51,644 nt of DNA from an uncultured Collinsella sp. (GTDB lineage Bacteria > Actinomycetota > Coriobacteriia > Coriobacteriales > Coriobacteriaceae): NCBI GenBank assembly GCA_958445065.1, contig CAUCQW010000017.1:1-51644 (forward strand). Direction: 5' to 3'. Positions within the stretch are counted from its first letter, which is position 1. Every line of letters begins with the position of its first letter. Position numbers and translations under genes: made by a program. Under the pieces are notes generated by a model that did not search any database, had not been told where the DNA came from, and saw only the letters and a program-made list of their open reading frames with translations. Shown piece after piece: positions 42,885-51,543 of the stretch.

Positions 42885-43807
42885 TCGGCCGTCATCTTCC
42901 TTGCCAGTTGCTTGCCCACGATGCGGGCGACTACGTTAAACAGCAGCACGCAGATCATCAGCAGTGCAGCGGTGCCCCAGACGATCTGCTGGGCCTCGGG
43001 GCTGCCCTCGCCATAGATCTTGTAGATGTGCACGGCAAGCGACTCACCGGGGCGGAACACGTTCCAGGCGCAGGTGGGGCTCGACAGGTTAAAGCTCAAG
43101 AAATTCAGGCGAACCGGCGAACTCATGCCCGAGGTAAAGAGCAGCGCCGCGGCCTCGCCAAACACGCGGCCGGCCGAAAGCACGATGCCGGTCACGATGG
43201 CGGGCATGGCCTCGGGAATCAAGATATGCAGCGTGGCCTCCCAGCGGGTAAGGCCCATGGCCAGGCACGCATCGCGCTGGGCCTGTGGCACGTCCTCGAG
43301 CGCCTGCTGAATCACGCGCACCAGGATGGGGATGTTGAACATGGTGAGCGCGACGGCGCCGGAGATGATGGAGTACTTCCAGCCCAGCTGCACCGAGAAC
43401 ACCAGAAAGCCGAACATGCCGACGACGATGGAAGGCAGCGAAGACAGCGTCTCGATGGCGGTGGAGGCGATGTCGCGAATGGGTCCGTCCGACGCGTACT
43501 CGACCAGGAAGACCGCGCCGCCCAAGCTGATGGGTACCGAGATGACTAGGGTGATCAGCAGCAGATAGAACGAGTCGAACAGCTGATAGAGCACGCCGCC
43601 CTGAGTTCCGTTGGCGCGCGCGGGCTCCGTGAGAAAGCCCGGCTTAAGCAGCGTCGAGACGCCCTCGAACAGGATATAGGCCACCATGGAGATGACGATG
43701 AGCATGACGATGGCGACGATCGCCGTCAACACGCCCGTGGCGATGCGGTCCTGTTTTTGGACACGCCCGAGTCTCGCCTCGTCGATATGGATGCGCGTGC
43801 TAGCCAC
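42881..43807 (-). CDS. pstA: Phosphate ABC transporter permease PstA
   Basis: The 308-residue inner-membrane permease has about six helices and the BPD_transp_1 EAA loop (CLAMGLTRWEATLHILIPEAMPAI). The preferred start is GTG at 43807, which overlaps the end of pstC (the pstC TAG lies inside GTGGCTAG) with GAAGG a few bases upstream, a typical coupled arrangement; the open frame extends slightly further. It pairs with PstC to form the channel. Confidence 0.95.
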   Translation of the reverse strand: MASTRIHIDEARLGRVQKQDRIATGVLTAIVAIVMLIVISMVAYILFEGVSTLLKPGFLTEPARANGTQGGVLYQLFDSFYLLLITLVISVPISLGGAVFLVEYASDGPIRDIASTAIETLSSLPSIVVGMFGFLVFSVQLGWKYSIISGAVALTMFNIPILVRVIQQALEDVPQAQRDACLAMGLTRWEATLHILIPEAMPAIVTGIVLSAGRVFGEAAALLFTSGMSSPVRLNFLSFNLSSPTCAWNVFRPGESLAVHIYKIYGEGSPEAQQIVWGTAALLMICVLLFNVVARIVGKQLARKMTAE

Positions 43808-44708
43808 GAGCCTTCGCCCCCTTGCGGCCAATGAGATGGATAATCAGGATGAAGATGAGGCTCATGCCCATCAGCAGCAGGCCGAGCGCCCACAGAACGT
43901 CGTCCTGGGCCGAACCCTCGGCATAGACCGCCATAGACGTGGTGAGCGTGGTGGTAATGGTCGAGGCCGGCGACAGCAGCGACGTCGGCATGGCCTCGAT
44001 GCCGCCGATAACCATGCGCACAGCGAGCGTCTCGCCAAAGGCGCGGGTCATACCGAGGATGACCGCGGTCATGAGCGACGGCATGGCGGACTTGAGCACC
44101 ACGTGCCAGATGGTCTGCCAACGGGTGTAGCCCAGCGCGAGCGAGCCCTGACGGTAGCTGTCGGGCACGGCGCGCAGGCCATCGACCGAAAGGGTGGTCA
44201 TCGTCGGCAGAATCATGACGGCCAGCACGATGGCGCCGGGCAAGATGCCCAGGCCCGTGCTCACGTGGAAAACGCTCTTCATAAGGCCGACAACCACGTG
44301 AAAACCGATCAGGCCAAAGACGACCGAGGGAATGCCGGTCAAAAGCTCAATAAGCGGCTGAAAGACCTTGGAGCCAAACTTAGGCCGAATCTCGACCGCA
44401 AAGATGGCAGAGCCGATGGCGATGGGCAGCGCGATGAGCGTGGAGAGCACCATGACCGCAAACGAGGTGACAATCAGGGGCAGAGCGCCGGTGTAGGGCA
44501 GGCCGCTTTCGGCTGTGTTGGCCAGGTCCCACTTGGCGCCGGTGAAGAACTCGACGACCGAAACGCCGTCCTTGAGAAAAGCCGAGAGGCCCTTTTGGGC
44601 GACCATAAAGATGAGCGCGGCAACGACAAGCGTCACGAGCGCAACGCACGCGCCCGTGACGCCCAGGCCCACGTTCTCAAGGTCGCGCTTTGGCAGCTGT
44701 TTTGCCAT
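43800..44708 (-). CDS. pstC: Phosphate ABC transporter permease PstC
   Basis: The 302-residue permease has six or so hydrophobic segments, the large outer loop after the first helix typical of PstC (VSVVEFFTGAKWDLANTAE), and the EAA loop SLALGYTRWQTIWHVVLKSAMPSL. It is cotranscribed with pstS (24-bp gap) and pstA (overlap). Confidence 0.95.
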   Translation of the reverse strand: MAKQLPKRDLENVGLGVTGACVALVTLVVAALIFMVAQKGLSAFLKDGVSVVEFFTGAKWDLANTAESGLPYTGALPLIVTSFAVMVLSTLIALPIAIGSAIFAVEIRPKFGSKVFQPLIELLTGIPSVVFGLIGFHVVVGLMKSVFHVSTGLGILPGAIVLAVMILPTMTTLSVDGLRAVPDSYRQGSLALGYTRWQTIWHVVLKSAMPSLMTAVILGMTRAFGETLAVRMVIGGIEAMPTSLLSPASTITTTLTTSMAVYAEGSAQDDVLWALGLLLMGMSLIFILIIHLIGRKGAKARG

Positions 44709-44732
44709 TGCAAACCTTTCCGGGGCGATTAC

Positions 44733-45671
44733 TTATTTAGCGGAGACCTTGCCGCTGGCGTCCTTGACGACCTTCATGGCAGAGACGGGGATAAAGCCCT
44801 GCTCCTCGACGAGCTTGCCCTGGACGTCATCGGAAAGCATGAACTCCAGGAAGGCCTTGGTGGCCTCGTCGGCATCCTTAGCGCAGTACATGTGCTCGGT
44901 AGCCCAGATCTTGAAGGAGTCGTCGGTGACGTTTGCGCTCTTGGGCTCCACGCCCTCGACCTTGATGGCGTTGAACTTGGAGTCATCGAAGTGCGAGAAA
45001 TCGAGGTAGGAGATGGCGTTGTCGGTGCTGCCCATCTGAGTCTGAACGTCGCCGGACTTGTCGAGCTCGGCATCGCCCTTAAAGTCGACAGCCTCGTCGC
45101 CAAAGACGGCAGCCTCGAAGGTGGCGCGGGTACCGGAGCCGGCCTTGCGGTTGAGAACGACGATAGTAGCGTCGTCGCCGCCGACCTCCTTCCAGTTGGA
45201 AATCTGGCCGGAGAAGATGCCCTTGAGCTGCTCGAGGGACAGGTCGTCGACCGTCACGTTCTTGGAGACGACGGGACCCATGCCCACGACGGCGACCTCG
45301 TGGTCGACGAGGTTCTTGACCTGATCGGCCTCGAGCTTGGTTTCGGCGAAGACGTCGGAGTTGCCGATGGTGACGGTGCCGGCGGCGACAGCGGTCAGGC
45401 CCTTGCCCGAACCGTTGCCCGAGCCGGAGACGGAGACGTCCGGGTTGGCATCCATGAACTTCTCGGCAGCGGCCTCGACGAGAGCCTGGAACGAGGAGGC
45501 ACCGTCGTAGGTCACCTCGCCGGAGACGGACTCGGCAGCAGCGGCGCTGCCCTTGTCGGCGGCGTCGGATGCGCCGGAGCCGCCGCAACCAACGAGACCG
45601 AGACCGACGATGCTGGCAAGACCACCAGCGAGGCCGAGGAACTGACGACGAGAATAAGCCTGATCGAGCAT
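44733..45671 (-). CDS. pstS: Phosphate-binding lipoprotein PstS
   Basis: The 312-residue solute-binding protein captures phosphate outside the membrane. It has a signal peptide with SRRQFLGLAGG (twin-arginine-like) and a lipobox LVGC with C29 as the lipidated residue. An Ala/Ser-rich linker and the phosphate-binding fold follow (DGASSFQAL, NRKAGSGTRATFE). GAAAGGA precedes the ATG at 45671. It leads the pstSCAB operon. No phoU or PhoPR gene is adjacent. Confidence 0.95.
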   Translation of the reverse strand: MLDQAYSRRQFLGLAGGLASIVGLGLVGCGGSGASDAADKGSAAAAESVSGEVTYDGASSFQALVEAAAEKFMDANPDVSVSGSGNGSGKGLTAVAAGTVTIGNSDVFAETKLEADQVKNLVDHEVAVVGMGPVVSKNVTVDDLSLEQLKGIFSGQISNWKEVGGDDATIVVLNRKAGSGTRATFEAAVFGDEAVDFKGDAELDKSGDVQTQMGSTDNAISYLDFSHFDDSKFNAIKVEGVEPKSANVTDDSFKIWATEHMYCAKDADEATKAFLEFMLSDDVQGKLVEEQGFIPVSAMKVVKDASGKVSAK

Positions 45672-45900
45672 GATCTTCCTTTCATACATGCGAATCGCGG
45701 GCACCCTGCCCGCTTTGCTGTTTGGAAAGATACGGCCTCGATCGGGCGACGACCGCCTTATCTGCGGTTTCTTACGGTCATTTGATAGACCCTTACCGCA
45801 AGCTCTGCCCAGCCTTTACAAACGGATAACAATCCAGCGCCGAACATGGCGCACCTTTTACACCAAAGGAACGTCCCCAATGACTACCCCACCGCAACAG
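45672..45900. other. Promoter region of pst operon with a repeat fragment
   Basis: The minus strand here should hold the pst promoter, but no clear -35/-10 pair or PHO-box repeats could be picked out. AAAGGAACGTCCCCAATGACTA at 45864-45885 is a family 2 repeat fragment. Confidence 0.45.
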
Positions 45901-45927
45901 AAAAAGCCCGGGCCGAAGCACCGGGCT
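45901..45927 (-). terminator. Terminator of the dipeptidase gene
   Basis: On the minus strand AGCCCGG pairs with CCGGGCT around TGCTTCGGC, followed by TTTT. Confidence 0.85.
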
Positions 45928-45960
45928 CGTAATGCAAGTTTGTATCCAAGCAGGATATAG

Positions 45961-46061
45961 GGGTTTCCCAGGTGCCCGAGATTGCCCCGAAAGAGGAGCG
46001 CCGCGTACTTTGGTACACAAGCGACGGTTTGAGGGGCAAGGTCGGGTGCCTGGGGAAGCCC
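45961..46061. repeat. 101-nt imperfect palindrome abutting a stop codon
   Basis: GGGTTTCCCAGGTGCCCGA (45961-45979) pairs, with a few mismatches, with TCGGGTGCCTGGGGAAGCCC (46042-46061). TTGCCCC pairs with GGGGCAA inside, and GTACTTTGGTAC forms the tip. The right end touches the dipeptidase stop codon (46061-46063). Confidence 0.8.
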
Positions 46062-47497
46062 TACAGCTCAAGTTCGTTGAGGCGCAGGATGGCCACGATA
46101 TAAATCTTGAGCGCTTGCTTGAGCTGTTCCTCGTTGGCGCACTCGTTGGGGCCGTGCATCTGGCCGCCCCATGCGGGCAGCTCCAGGCCGGTCTCCTCGG
46201 GGCCAAACGATACGGCGCGGGCAAAGTTGCGCGCGTACGTGCCGCCGCCCATGGCAAAGGGCTCGGCATGCTTGCCCGTAAACTCGTTATAGGTATCGAT
46301 AAGCGCCTTCACGGCCGGATCGTCGGCAGAGACCGAGAACGGCACCTTGGCACGACCCACGCGATACGTCACACCAAAGCGGCCCACGAGCGGCTCAAGC
46401 TGCTCGCAGATGGTATCGGCGCTGGTGCTATCGGGGAAGCGCACGTCGATGACCTGCTCGATATGGCCATCCGCCACACGGATGACGCCGGGGTTGCACG
46501 TGAGCGGGCCAAACGCCGCGCTCGTCGCATCGATACCCAGGCCGCGACCATAGGCGTCCGCATGCACAAAGGCCAGAAACTTGACAAACTCATGCTCGGC
46601 AGGCGTCAGCAGGCGCTCATCGCGCGCACCAAACGCGTCCTCGGCCTCACGCAGATACGCCACGATGAGGCCGACGGCATTGATCGTTCCCTCGGGCATC
46701 GAGGCATGACCGCCAATGCCGTGGGCGAAAATCTGCGCATGCCCGTTATCGAGTGCGGTGATCTCCAGGCGGTCGGCATTCTCAGCGGGTGCCGGCAGCT
46801 CATCGGCGGCAATCGCAAGCTCGCAGATAGACTGCGACGGAATGGCGTTGCTCGCCTCGGCACCGCTCCAGGACACAATGCGCCCGCCGTCGATCTTGGA
46901 GCTCACAAACGTCGCCCCAAACTGGCCCTTCTCGGCATTGCAGACCGGGAACTCGGCATCGGGCGTAAACAGAAAGTCGGGGTCTGTGTGGTTCTCCAGA
47001 TAATGGTGAACGTCGGACATGCCAACTTCCTCATCGCAGCCCAGCAGCGCGCGGAAGGTATAGCGTGGCACAATGCCGTGTTTGAGCAGATAAGCGCCAG
47101 CGTAGAGCGACAACACCGCCGGGCCCTTGTCGTCGATCACGCCACGGCCGAGCAGCCAGCCCTCGCGACGCTCCATCGCAAACGGGTCGGTGTTCCAGCC
47201 GGGACCGGCGGGCACCACGTCCACATGGCAAATGGTCGCAAGCTGCTTATCACCGCGGCCCGGGATATCGGCGATGCCCACAAAGCCCTCGTCATCGCTC
47301 GTCTGGTAGCCGAGCTTTTGCGCAATGCCGAGCGCGCAATCGAGCGCATCACGGACCGGACGGCCAAACGGCGCACCGGGCTCTGCATCGGCAGCAATAG
47401 CCACAGACGGATAGCTCACCAGCTGCTCGATATCGGCGACGACATCTTCCCAAACCTCGTCGACATACTCGGCAACGCTCTGCTCCACCTGATTCAT
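46061..47497 (-). CDS. PepV/Sapep-like M20 dipeptidase
   Basis: The 478-residue metallopeptidase resembles Mn2+/Zn2+-dependent PepV-type dipeptidases: ICHVDVVPAG, LLGRGVIDDKGP with the bridging Asp, GCDEEVGMSD with the catalytic Glu pair, DAEFPV, and GGGTYAR near the C-terminus. A large lid domain lies between. AAGGAGG precedes the ATG at 47497, fixing the start. It lies 50 bp downstream of a HAD phosphatase gene on the same strand. Confidence 0.93.
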   Translation of the reverse strand: MNQVEQSVAEYVDEVWEDVVADIEQLVSYPSVAIAADAEPGAPFGRPVRDALDCALGIAQKLGYQTSDDEGFVGIADIPGRGDKQLATICHVDVVPAGPGWNTDPFAMERREGWLLGRGVIDDKGPAVLSLYAGAYLLKHGIVPRYTFRALLGCDEEVGMSDVHHYLENHTDPDFLFTPDAEFPVCNAEKGQFGATFVSSKIDGGRIVSWSGAEASNAIPSQSICELAIAADELPAPAENADRLEITALDNGHAQIFAHGIGGHASMPEGTINAVGLIVAYLREAEDAFGARDERLLTPAEHEFVKFLAFVHADAYGRGLGIDATSAAFGPLTCNPGVIRVADGHIEQVIDVRFPDSTSADTICEQLEPLVGRFGVTYRVGRAKVPFSVSADDPAVKALIDTYNEFTGKHAEPFAMGGGTYARNFARAVSFGPEETGLELPAWGGQMHGPNECANEEQLKQALKIYIVAILRLNELEL

Positions 47498-47551
47498 GGA
47501 CGACCTCCTTACCAATGAGCAGCGGGCACGCCCGCCCCTCACATTACGTCA

Positions 47552-48214
47552 TTAGATAGCGAAAAGTTTAGCAAGCTCGGCCACCGAGTGCACCACCGCA
47601 TCGGCACCCGCGGCCTCGTGCTCCCCCGGCGCCGCCGCGCCCGAATAGATGCCAATGCACGGCACGCCCATCGCATGCGCGCCCTCCACATCGTTGAAGC
47701 GATCGCCGATCATCACGGCATCGTCGGCCGTCGCGCCGAGCGCCGCCAGGGCATCGCGGACCGAATCGGCCTTGGTCTCGCGTCCCTGCGGCGGATTCAT
47801 GCCAGCCACGGCTTCGAACTGAGAAAGACCCAGCTCATGCACCATATCGATGCACTTCGTTTCCATGCGCGACGTCGCGACGGCCATACGCTTGCCCTGG
47901 GCGGCAAGGCCGTCGAGTAACCCGGGAATCCCATCGAACACGGGATACTCCTCCGGCCCCAGCTCATCAAAAAAGGCACGGTACTCGTCGGCCACCACAA
48001 GCGACTCCTCGCGGGAAAAGCCGTAAAAGTCGTGAAAGCTCTTCCACAGGGGCGGCCCGATCATGCGACGCAGGTCACCCATCTGCGCCTCCGAAAACCC
48101 GCGCGCAGTCAGCGTCTTGCGCGTCGAGGTCATCACCGCCCGGCCCGTATCCGCCACCGTGCCGTCAAAATCGAACAGCACGACCGGCCGTTTGCCTATC
48201 TCCAACGCCTCCAT
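47552..48214 (-). CDS. HAD phosphatase (phosphoglycolate phosphatase-like)
   Basis: The 220-residue HAD IA protein has motif I LFDFDGTVADTG, the small alpha-helical cap (SEAQMGDLRRMIGPPLWKSF), motif II ATSRM, Lys in RETKADSV and motif IV MIGDRFNDVEGA. It resembles Gph/PpaX-type phosphatases; the substrate is uncertain. The ATG at 48214 is chosen because GAGGA lies 6 nt upstream; the ATG at 48220 overlaps that site. Confidence 0.9.
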   Translation of the reverse strand: MEALEIGKRPVVLFDFDGTVADTGRAVMTSTRKTLTARGFSEAQMGDLRRMIGPPLWKSFHDFYGFSREESLVVADEYRAFFDELGPEEYPVFDGIPGLLDGLAAQGKRMAVATSRMETKCIDMVHELGLSQFEAVAGMNPPQGRETKADSVRDALAALGATADDAVMIGDRFNDVEGAHAMGVPCIGIYSGAAAPGEHEAAGADAVVHSVAELAKLFAI

Positions 48215-48370
48215 CGGCATTCCTCTTCCCCAGTTGACGATTTCCACACCGACACTTCAAACTGTTGACTATTCAACAATTGAACCTAGTAATGTGGAAC
48301 GACTCTACTATACTTGTCGCACTTTGCTCTCAGAAGGCGGCGCACAAGCGCCCCAGCGAAAGGTGCAATT

Positions 48371-49231
48371 ATGTCTTTTGCCATCATAACCGACTCCACG
48401 TCGGACATCTCCCCCGCCCGCGCCCAAGAGCTCGGCATTTACGTGATTCCGCTGCATGTGATTATCGAGGGCGAGGACCTGCTCGACCAGGTGCAGATTA
48501 CCGCCGAGGAATACGTCGCACGCATGGCCGGCTCCGAGCAGCTGCCGCACACCTCGCAGCCGAGCGCCGGCGAGTTCAAGGCACTCTTTGACCGCGTGCT
48601 CGCCGACGGCCACGACAGCGCCATCTTTATCTCGCTGTGCAGCGAGTGGTCCGCCTGCTATGCCAATGCCAGCCTGACGGCCGAAACGCACGAGCTCGAC
48701 GTGCGCTGTATCGACTCGCGCACCGGCTCGGGCGCCGAGGGCCTGCTGGTGGAGTACGCGCTGGCCATGCGCGAGGACGGCCGCAGCCTGGACGAGACCG
48801 AGGCGCAGATCCGCGCGACGCTACCCGACGCCCACCTGCTGCTGATTCCCCGCACGCTCGAGAACCTCGTTAAGAACGGCCGTGCGCCCAAACTCGCCGG
48901 CCAGCTCACGCAGATGCTCAACATTCGCCTGGCCGTTTCGCCGGAGTGGAAATCGGGCGAGATCAAGGCCGTCAAAAGGGGCCGCGGCGCCAGGCGCATC
49001 GTTGCCAACACCATGGCCGATTGCCTCGCATTTTTGGCCGAGCATCCGGGCTCCAGCGTGCGCGTGCTCACGACTGGCGCCGCCGAGGAGCACGAGCTCG
49101 TCAACCAAGCGCTCGCGGGCCAAGACTACGTAGACGCCGGCACCGGCCCCATCGGCTGCACCATCGCCACCCATGTAGGCGTGGATGCTATCGCCATCAG
49201 CTACTGCCCCCGCTACCAGCCCATCCACTAG
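48371..49231 (+). CDS. DegV family fatty-acid-binding protein (second copy)
   Basis: The 286-residue FakB-like protein begins AIITDSTSDISPARAQELG and has PHTSQPSAGEF, where the TSQPS motif contacts the fatty acid head group, ISLCSEWSACYANA, and the C-terminal GPIGCTIATHVGVDAI. The motif set is closer to the canonical FakB pattern than the copy at 12125-12979. AAAGGT precedes the ATG at 48371. It is divergent from the HAD gene; two palindromes follow it. Confidence 0.93.
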   Translation: MSFAIITDSTSDISPARAQELGIYVIPLHVIIEGEDLLDQVQITAEEYVARMAGSEQLPHTSQPSAGEFKALFDRVLADGHDSAIFISLCSEWSACYANASLTAETHELDVRCIDSRTGSGAEGLLVEYALAMREDGRSLDETEAQIRATLPDAHLLLIPRTLENLVKNGRAPKLAGQLTQMLNIRLAVSPEWKSGEIKAVKRGRGARRIVANTMADCLAFLAEHPGSSVRVLTTGAAEEHELVNQALAGQDYVDAGTGPIGCTIATHVGVDAIAISYCPRYQPIH

Positions 49232-49246
49232 GGGTACCTTTACCAC

Positions 49247-49309
49247 TTGCGGTGGAATAGGGACTGTTTTTGGCTTATCAGCCGCAAATCAATCCCTATT
49301 CCACCGCAA
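49247..49309. repeat. Family 4 palindrome (TTGCGGTGGAAT) with 17-bp perfect arms
   Basis: TTGCGGTGGAATAGGGA (49247-49263) is exactly complementary to TCCCTATTCCACCGCAA (49293-49309), with GGCT/AGCC paired in the loop. The TTGCGGTGGAAT word recurs at 19965-19976. Confidence 0.85.
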
Positions 49310-49326
49310 CTTAGAAGCAGTTCATT

Positions 49327-49388
49327 TGGGACGGGGCTAAAAAAGAGTGGTACGCAACGTTACGCACCGGTCTTTTAACCCCGTCCCA
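49327..49388. terminator. Family 3 palindrome enclosing a bidirectional terminator
   Basis: TGGGACGGGG (49327-49336) pairs with CCCCGTCCCA (49379-49388). The inner GGTACG...CGCACC hairpin is flanked by CTAAAAAA on the left and TCTTTT on the right, suiting the convergent degV and LOG genes. Confidence 0.75.
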
Positions 49389-49399
49389 TTTTAGCTACC

Positions 49400-50158
49400 C
49401 TACATCAGCCCGCTCAGGGCGATGTCGACGGCCTCGTTGAGGTCATCGGTGATGTGCACCAGCTCCGGATCGAGCGGGCTAATCATACCGGCGTCCATCA
49501 CCGGGCCGTTGAGCCAGTCGAACAGGCCCTGCCAGTACTCGGTGCCCACCAAAACGAGCGGCATGCGCTTGACCTTGTGCGTCTGCACCAGCGTGAGCAC
49601 CTCGAACATCTCGTCGAGCGTGCCAAAACCACCGGGAAACACGATGGCGCCCGAGCTGTATTTGACGAACATGGTCTTGCGCACAAAGAAGTAGCGGAAG
49701 TCCATACCGAGGTTCACGTATTTGTTGAGCCCATGCTCGTGCGGAAGCTCGATACCCAAGCCGACCGACTTGCCGTTAGCGCTCGCCGCTCCCCTGTTGG
49801 CCGCCTCCATGACGCCGGGGCCACCGCCGGTGATAACCGCCACGCCGCGCTGGGCGATCTTGCGACCGACCGTGCGCGCCGCCTTGTAGAGCGGATCGGT
49901 CTTGGGCGTACGGGCGCTGCCGAAGATGGTCACCGCAGGTCCAAGCTCGGCAAGCGCGCCAAAGCCATCGACAAACTCTGCCTGAATGCGCAACACGCGC
50001 CAGGGATCGGCGTGCAGCCAGTCGGTCGAATCCTCGGGCGCCAGCAAGTTGGCGTACGTATTGTCCTTAGGAATCATGGGGCCACGCATGACCACGGGGC
50101 CACGTCGGTACGTCTCGTCGTAAGCCGGCTCGCCCTCGGCGTTCTCATTCTTAATCAT
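49400..50158 (-). CDS. LOG family nucleotide phosphoribohydrolase-like protein
   Basis: The 252-residue Rossmann-fold protein has the family signatures VITGGGPGVMEAANRGA and PGGFGTLDEMFE. LOG proteins split nucleoside 5'-monophosphates (cytokinin riboside phosphates or AMP-like molecules) into base and ribose phosphate. An N-terminal extension of about 70 residues precedes VTIFGSAR, as in the longer TIGR00730-type group. AGGAG lies 7 nt before the ATG at 50158. Confidence 0.92.
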   Translation of the reverse strand: MIKNENAEGEPAYDETYRRGPVVMRGPMIPKDNTYANLLAPEDSTDWLHADPWRVLRIQAEFVDGFGALAELGPAVTIFGSARTPKTDPLYKAARTVGRKIAQRGVAVITGGGPGVMEAANRGAASANGKSVGLGIELPHEHGLNKYVNLGMDFRYFFVRKTMFVKYSSGAIVFPGGFGTLDEMFEVLTLVQTHKVKRMPLVLVGTEYWQGLFDWLNGPVMDAGMISPLDPELVHITDDLNEAVDIALSGLM

Positions 50159-50183
50159 GGGGTACTCCTATCGAAAATAGAAA

Positions 50184-50220
50184 CGGGCGAGGTCGACGCC
50201 ATGCGTCAAACACCCGCCCG
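50184..50220 (-). terminator. Terminator of tgt
   Basis: On the minus strand CGGGCG pairs with CGCCCG and GACGC with GCGTC inside, followed by TTTCTATTTT. Confidence 0.78.
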
Positions 50221-50292
50221 AACATCAACTATTCGGTATGGTACCCACGATGCGTTATGCGCTTGCAAGGCATCGGTCAGCGGCCGCAGCTC

Positions 50293-51432
50293 TTAGTAAT
50301 CCACCGCCGCAGGGCTGTTCATCCAGTCGCTCACGAACGCGCCGTAACGGCCCTCGATAATGGCCTGGCGGGCCCGCTGCATAAGGTTGAGCAGGTAGTA
50401 GATGTTGTGCATCGACAGCAGAATGCCGCCGAGCATCTCCTTCTGCGTGACCATGTGGCGAATGAGCGCGCGGCTGTAGCCGCCCGTGCACACCGGACAG
50501 GTGCAGGCGGGATCGATGGGGCCGTCGTCGTGCGCAAAACGCGCGTTGCGGAAGTTGAGGCGGCCCTCGCTCGAGAACGCCGTGCCCATGCGGCCGGTGC
50601 GCGTCGGCAGCACGCAGTCGAACATGTCGATACCCACGCCCACACCGCGCACGAGGGTGGTCGGGTTGCCGACACCCATCAGGTAGCGCGGCTTGTGCTT
50701 GGGCATGTACTCGCTCACAAGCGGTGCCAGCGTCTCGAACATGGTCTCGTGGTCCTCGCCCACCGAGTAGCCGCCAATGCCGTAACCGGGGAAGTCGCCG
50801 CACTCCTCCAGATGGCGCAGCGAGCGCAAGCGCAGGTCCAGGTGCATGCCGCCCTGAACGATGCCAAAGAGCGCCTGGTCATCGCGGGTATGCGCCTTAT
50901 AGCAGCGCTCGGCCCACATACTCGACAGCTCAACGGCGCGCTCAACGTAGGCGCGCGTGGCGGGATAGCCCGGGCACTGGTCGAGCTGCATGCAGATATC
51001 GGAGCCGAGCTTCATGGCGATTTCCATGTTGTCCTCGGGCGTCCAGAACACGTGGCGGCCGTCGTAGTCGTTGACGATAAAGCGCACGCCCTCGTCGGTG
51101 AGCTTGACGGCGTCGTTGTGGCTGAACACCTGGAAGCCGCCCGAATCGGTGAGGATAGGGCCGTGCCAGTTCATAAACTTGTGCAGGCCGCCCAGCTCGG
51201 CGATGGTGTCCTCGCCGGGACGCATGGACAGGTGATAGGTATTGGCAAGCACGATCTGGGCGCCGAGCTGCTTGACGGTCTCGGTAGGAATACCCTTCAC
51301 GTTTGCCTTGGTGCCCACGGGCATAAAGATCGGCGTCTCGATGTCGCCGTGCGGGGTGTGCAGTACGCCGGCACGCGCGTGCGTGGTCGGGTCCTCGGCG
51401 ATCAGGTCGAATTTAAAAAGGCTCTGGTCCAT
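50293..51432 (-). CDS. tgt: tRNA-guanine transglycosylase
   Basis: Tgt exchanges guanine 34 for the queuosine precursor preQ1 in GU(N)-anticodon tRNAs. The 379-residue protein has the active-site Asp in LTDSGGFQV, the nucleophile region GIDMFDCVLPTR and the zinc site CTCPVC followed by His in ALIRH. AAGGAG precedes the ATG at 51432. No queuosine-synthesis genes are in the window, so preQ1 may be made elsewhere or salvaged. Confidence 0.97.
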   Translation of the reverse strand: MDQSLFKFDLIAEDPTTHARAGVLHTPHGDIETPIFMPVGTKANVKGIPTETVKQLGAQIVLANTYHLSMRPGEDTIAELGGLHKFMNWHGPILTDSGGFQVFSHNDAVKLTDEGVRFIVNDYDGRHVFWTPEDNMEIAMKLGSDICMQLDQCPGYPATRAYVERAVELSSMWAERCYKAHTRDDQALFGIVQGGMHLDLRLRSLRHLEECGDFPGYGIGGYSVGEDHETMFETLAPLVSEYMPKHKPRYLMGVGNPTTLVRGVGVGIDMFDCVLPTRTGRMGTAFSSEGRLNFRNARFAHDDGPIDPACTCPVCTGGYSRALIRHMVTQKEMLGGILLSMHNIYYLLNLMQRARQAIIEGRYGAFVSDWMNSPAAVDY

Positions 51433-51469
51433 AAACTGGAACTCCTTGGTTGCGGTTCATACGCAAACC

Positions 51470-51475
51470 ATTATA
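51470..51475 (-). promoter_or_regulatory. Likely -10 box of tgt
   Basis: TATAAT on the minus strand lies about 40 nt upstream of the tgt ATG. No good -35 was found at 16-18 nt. Confidence 0.4.
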
Positions 51476-51521
51476 CGGGCAACCCGCAAGAAGCACCGAC
51501 TCGACAGAAACTGGTGCATTA

Positions 51522-51543
51522 AACGACTAGTCATTTAAGAACG
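51522..51543. repeat. Family 2 repeat fragment (ACTAGTCATT)
   Basis: TTAAACGACTAGTCATTTAA repeats the words at 16494-16512 but without the following GGGGAC; a decayed copy upstream of tgt. The remaining bases to the end of the window show no gene. Confidence 0.5.

Noticed and set aside
43686..45785. 699-codon open frame antisense to pstA, pstC and pstS
   Set aside because: It spans three clear genes and their junctions on the other strand; the composition is typical of antisense GC shadow.
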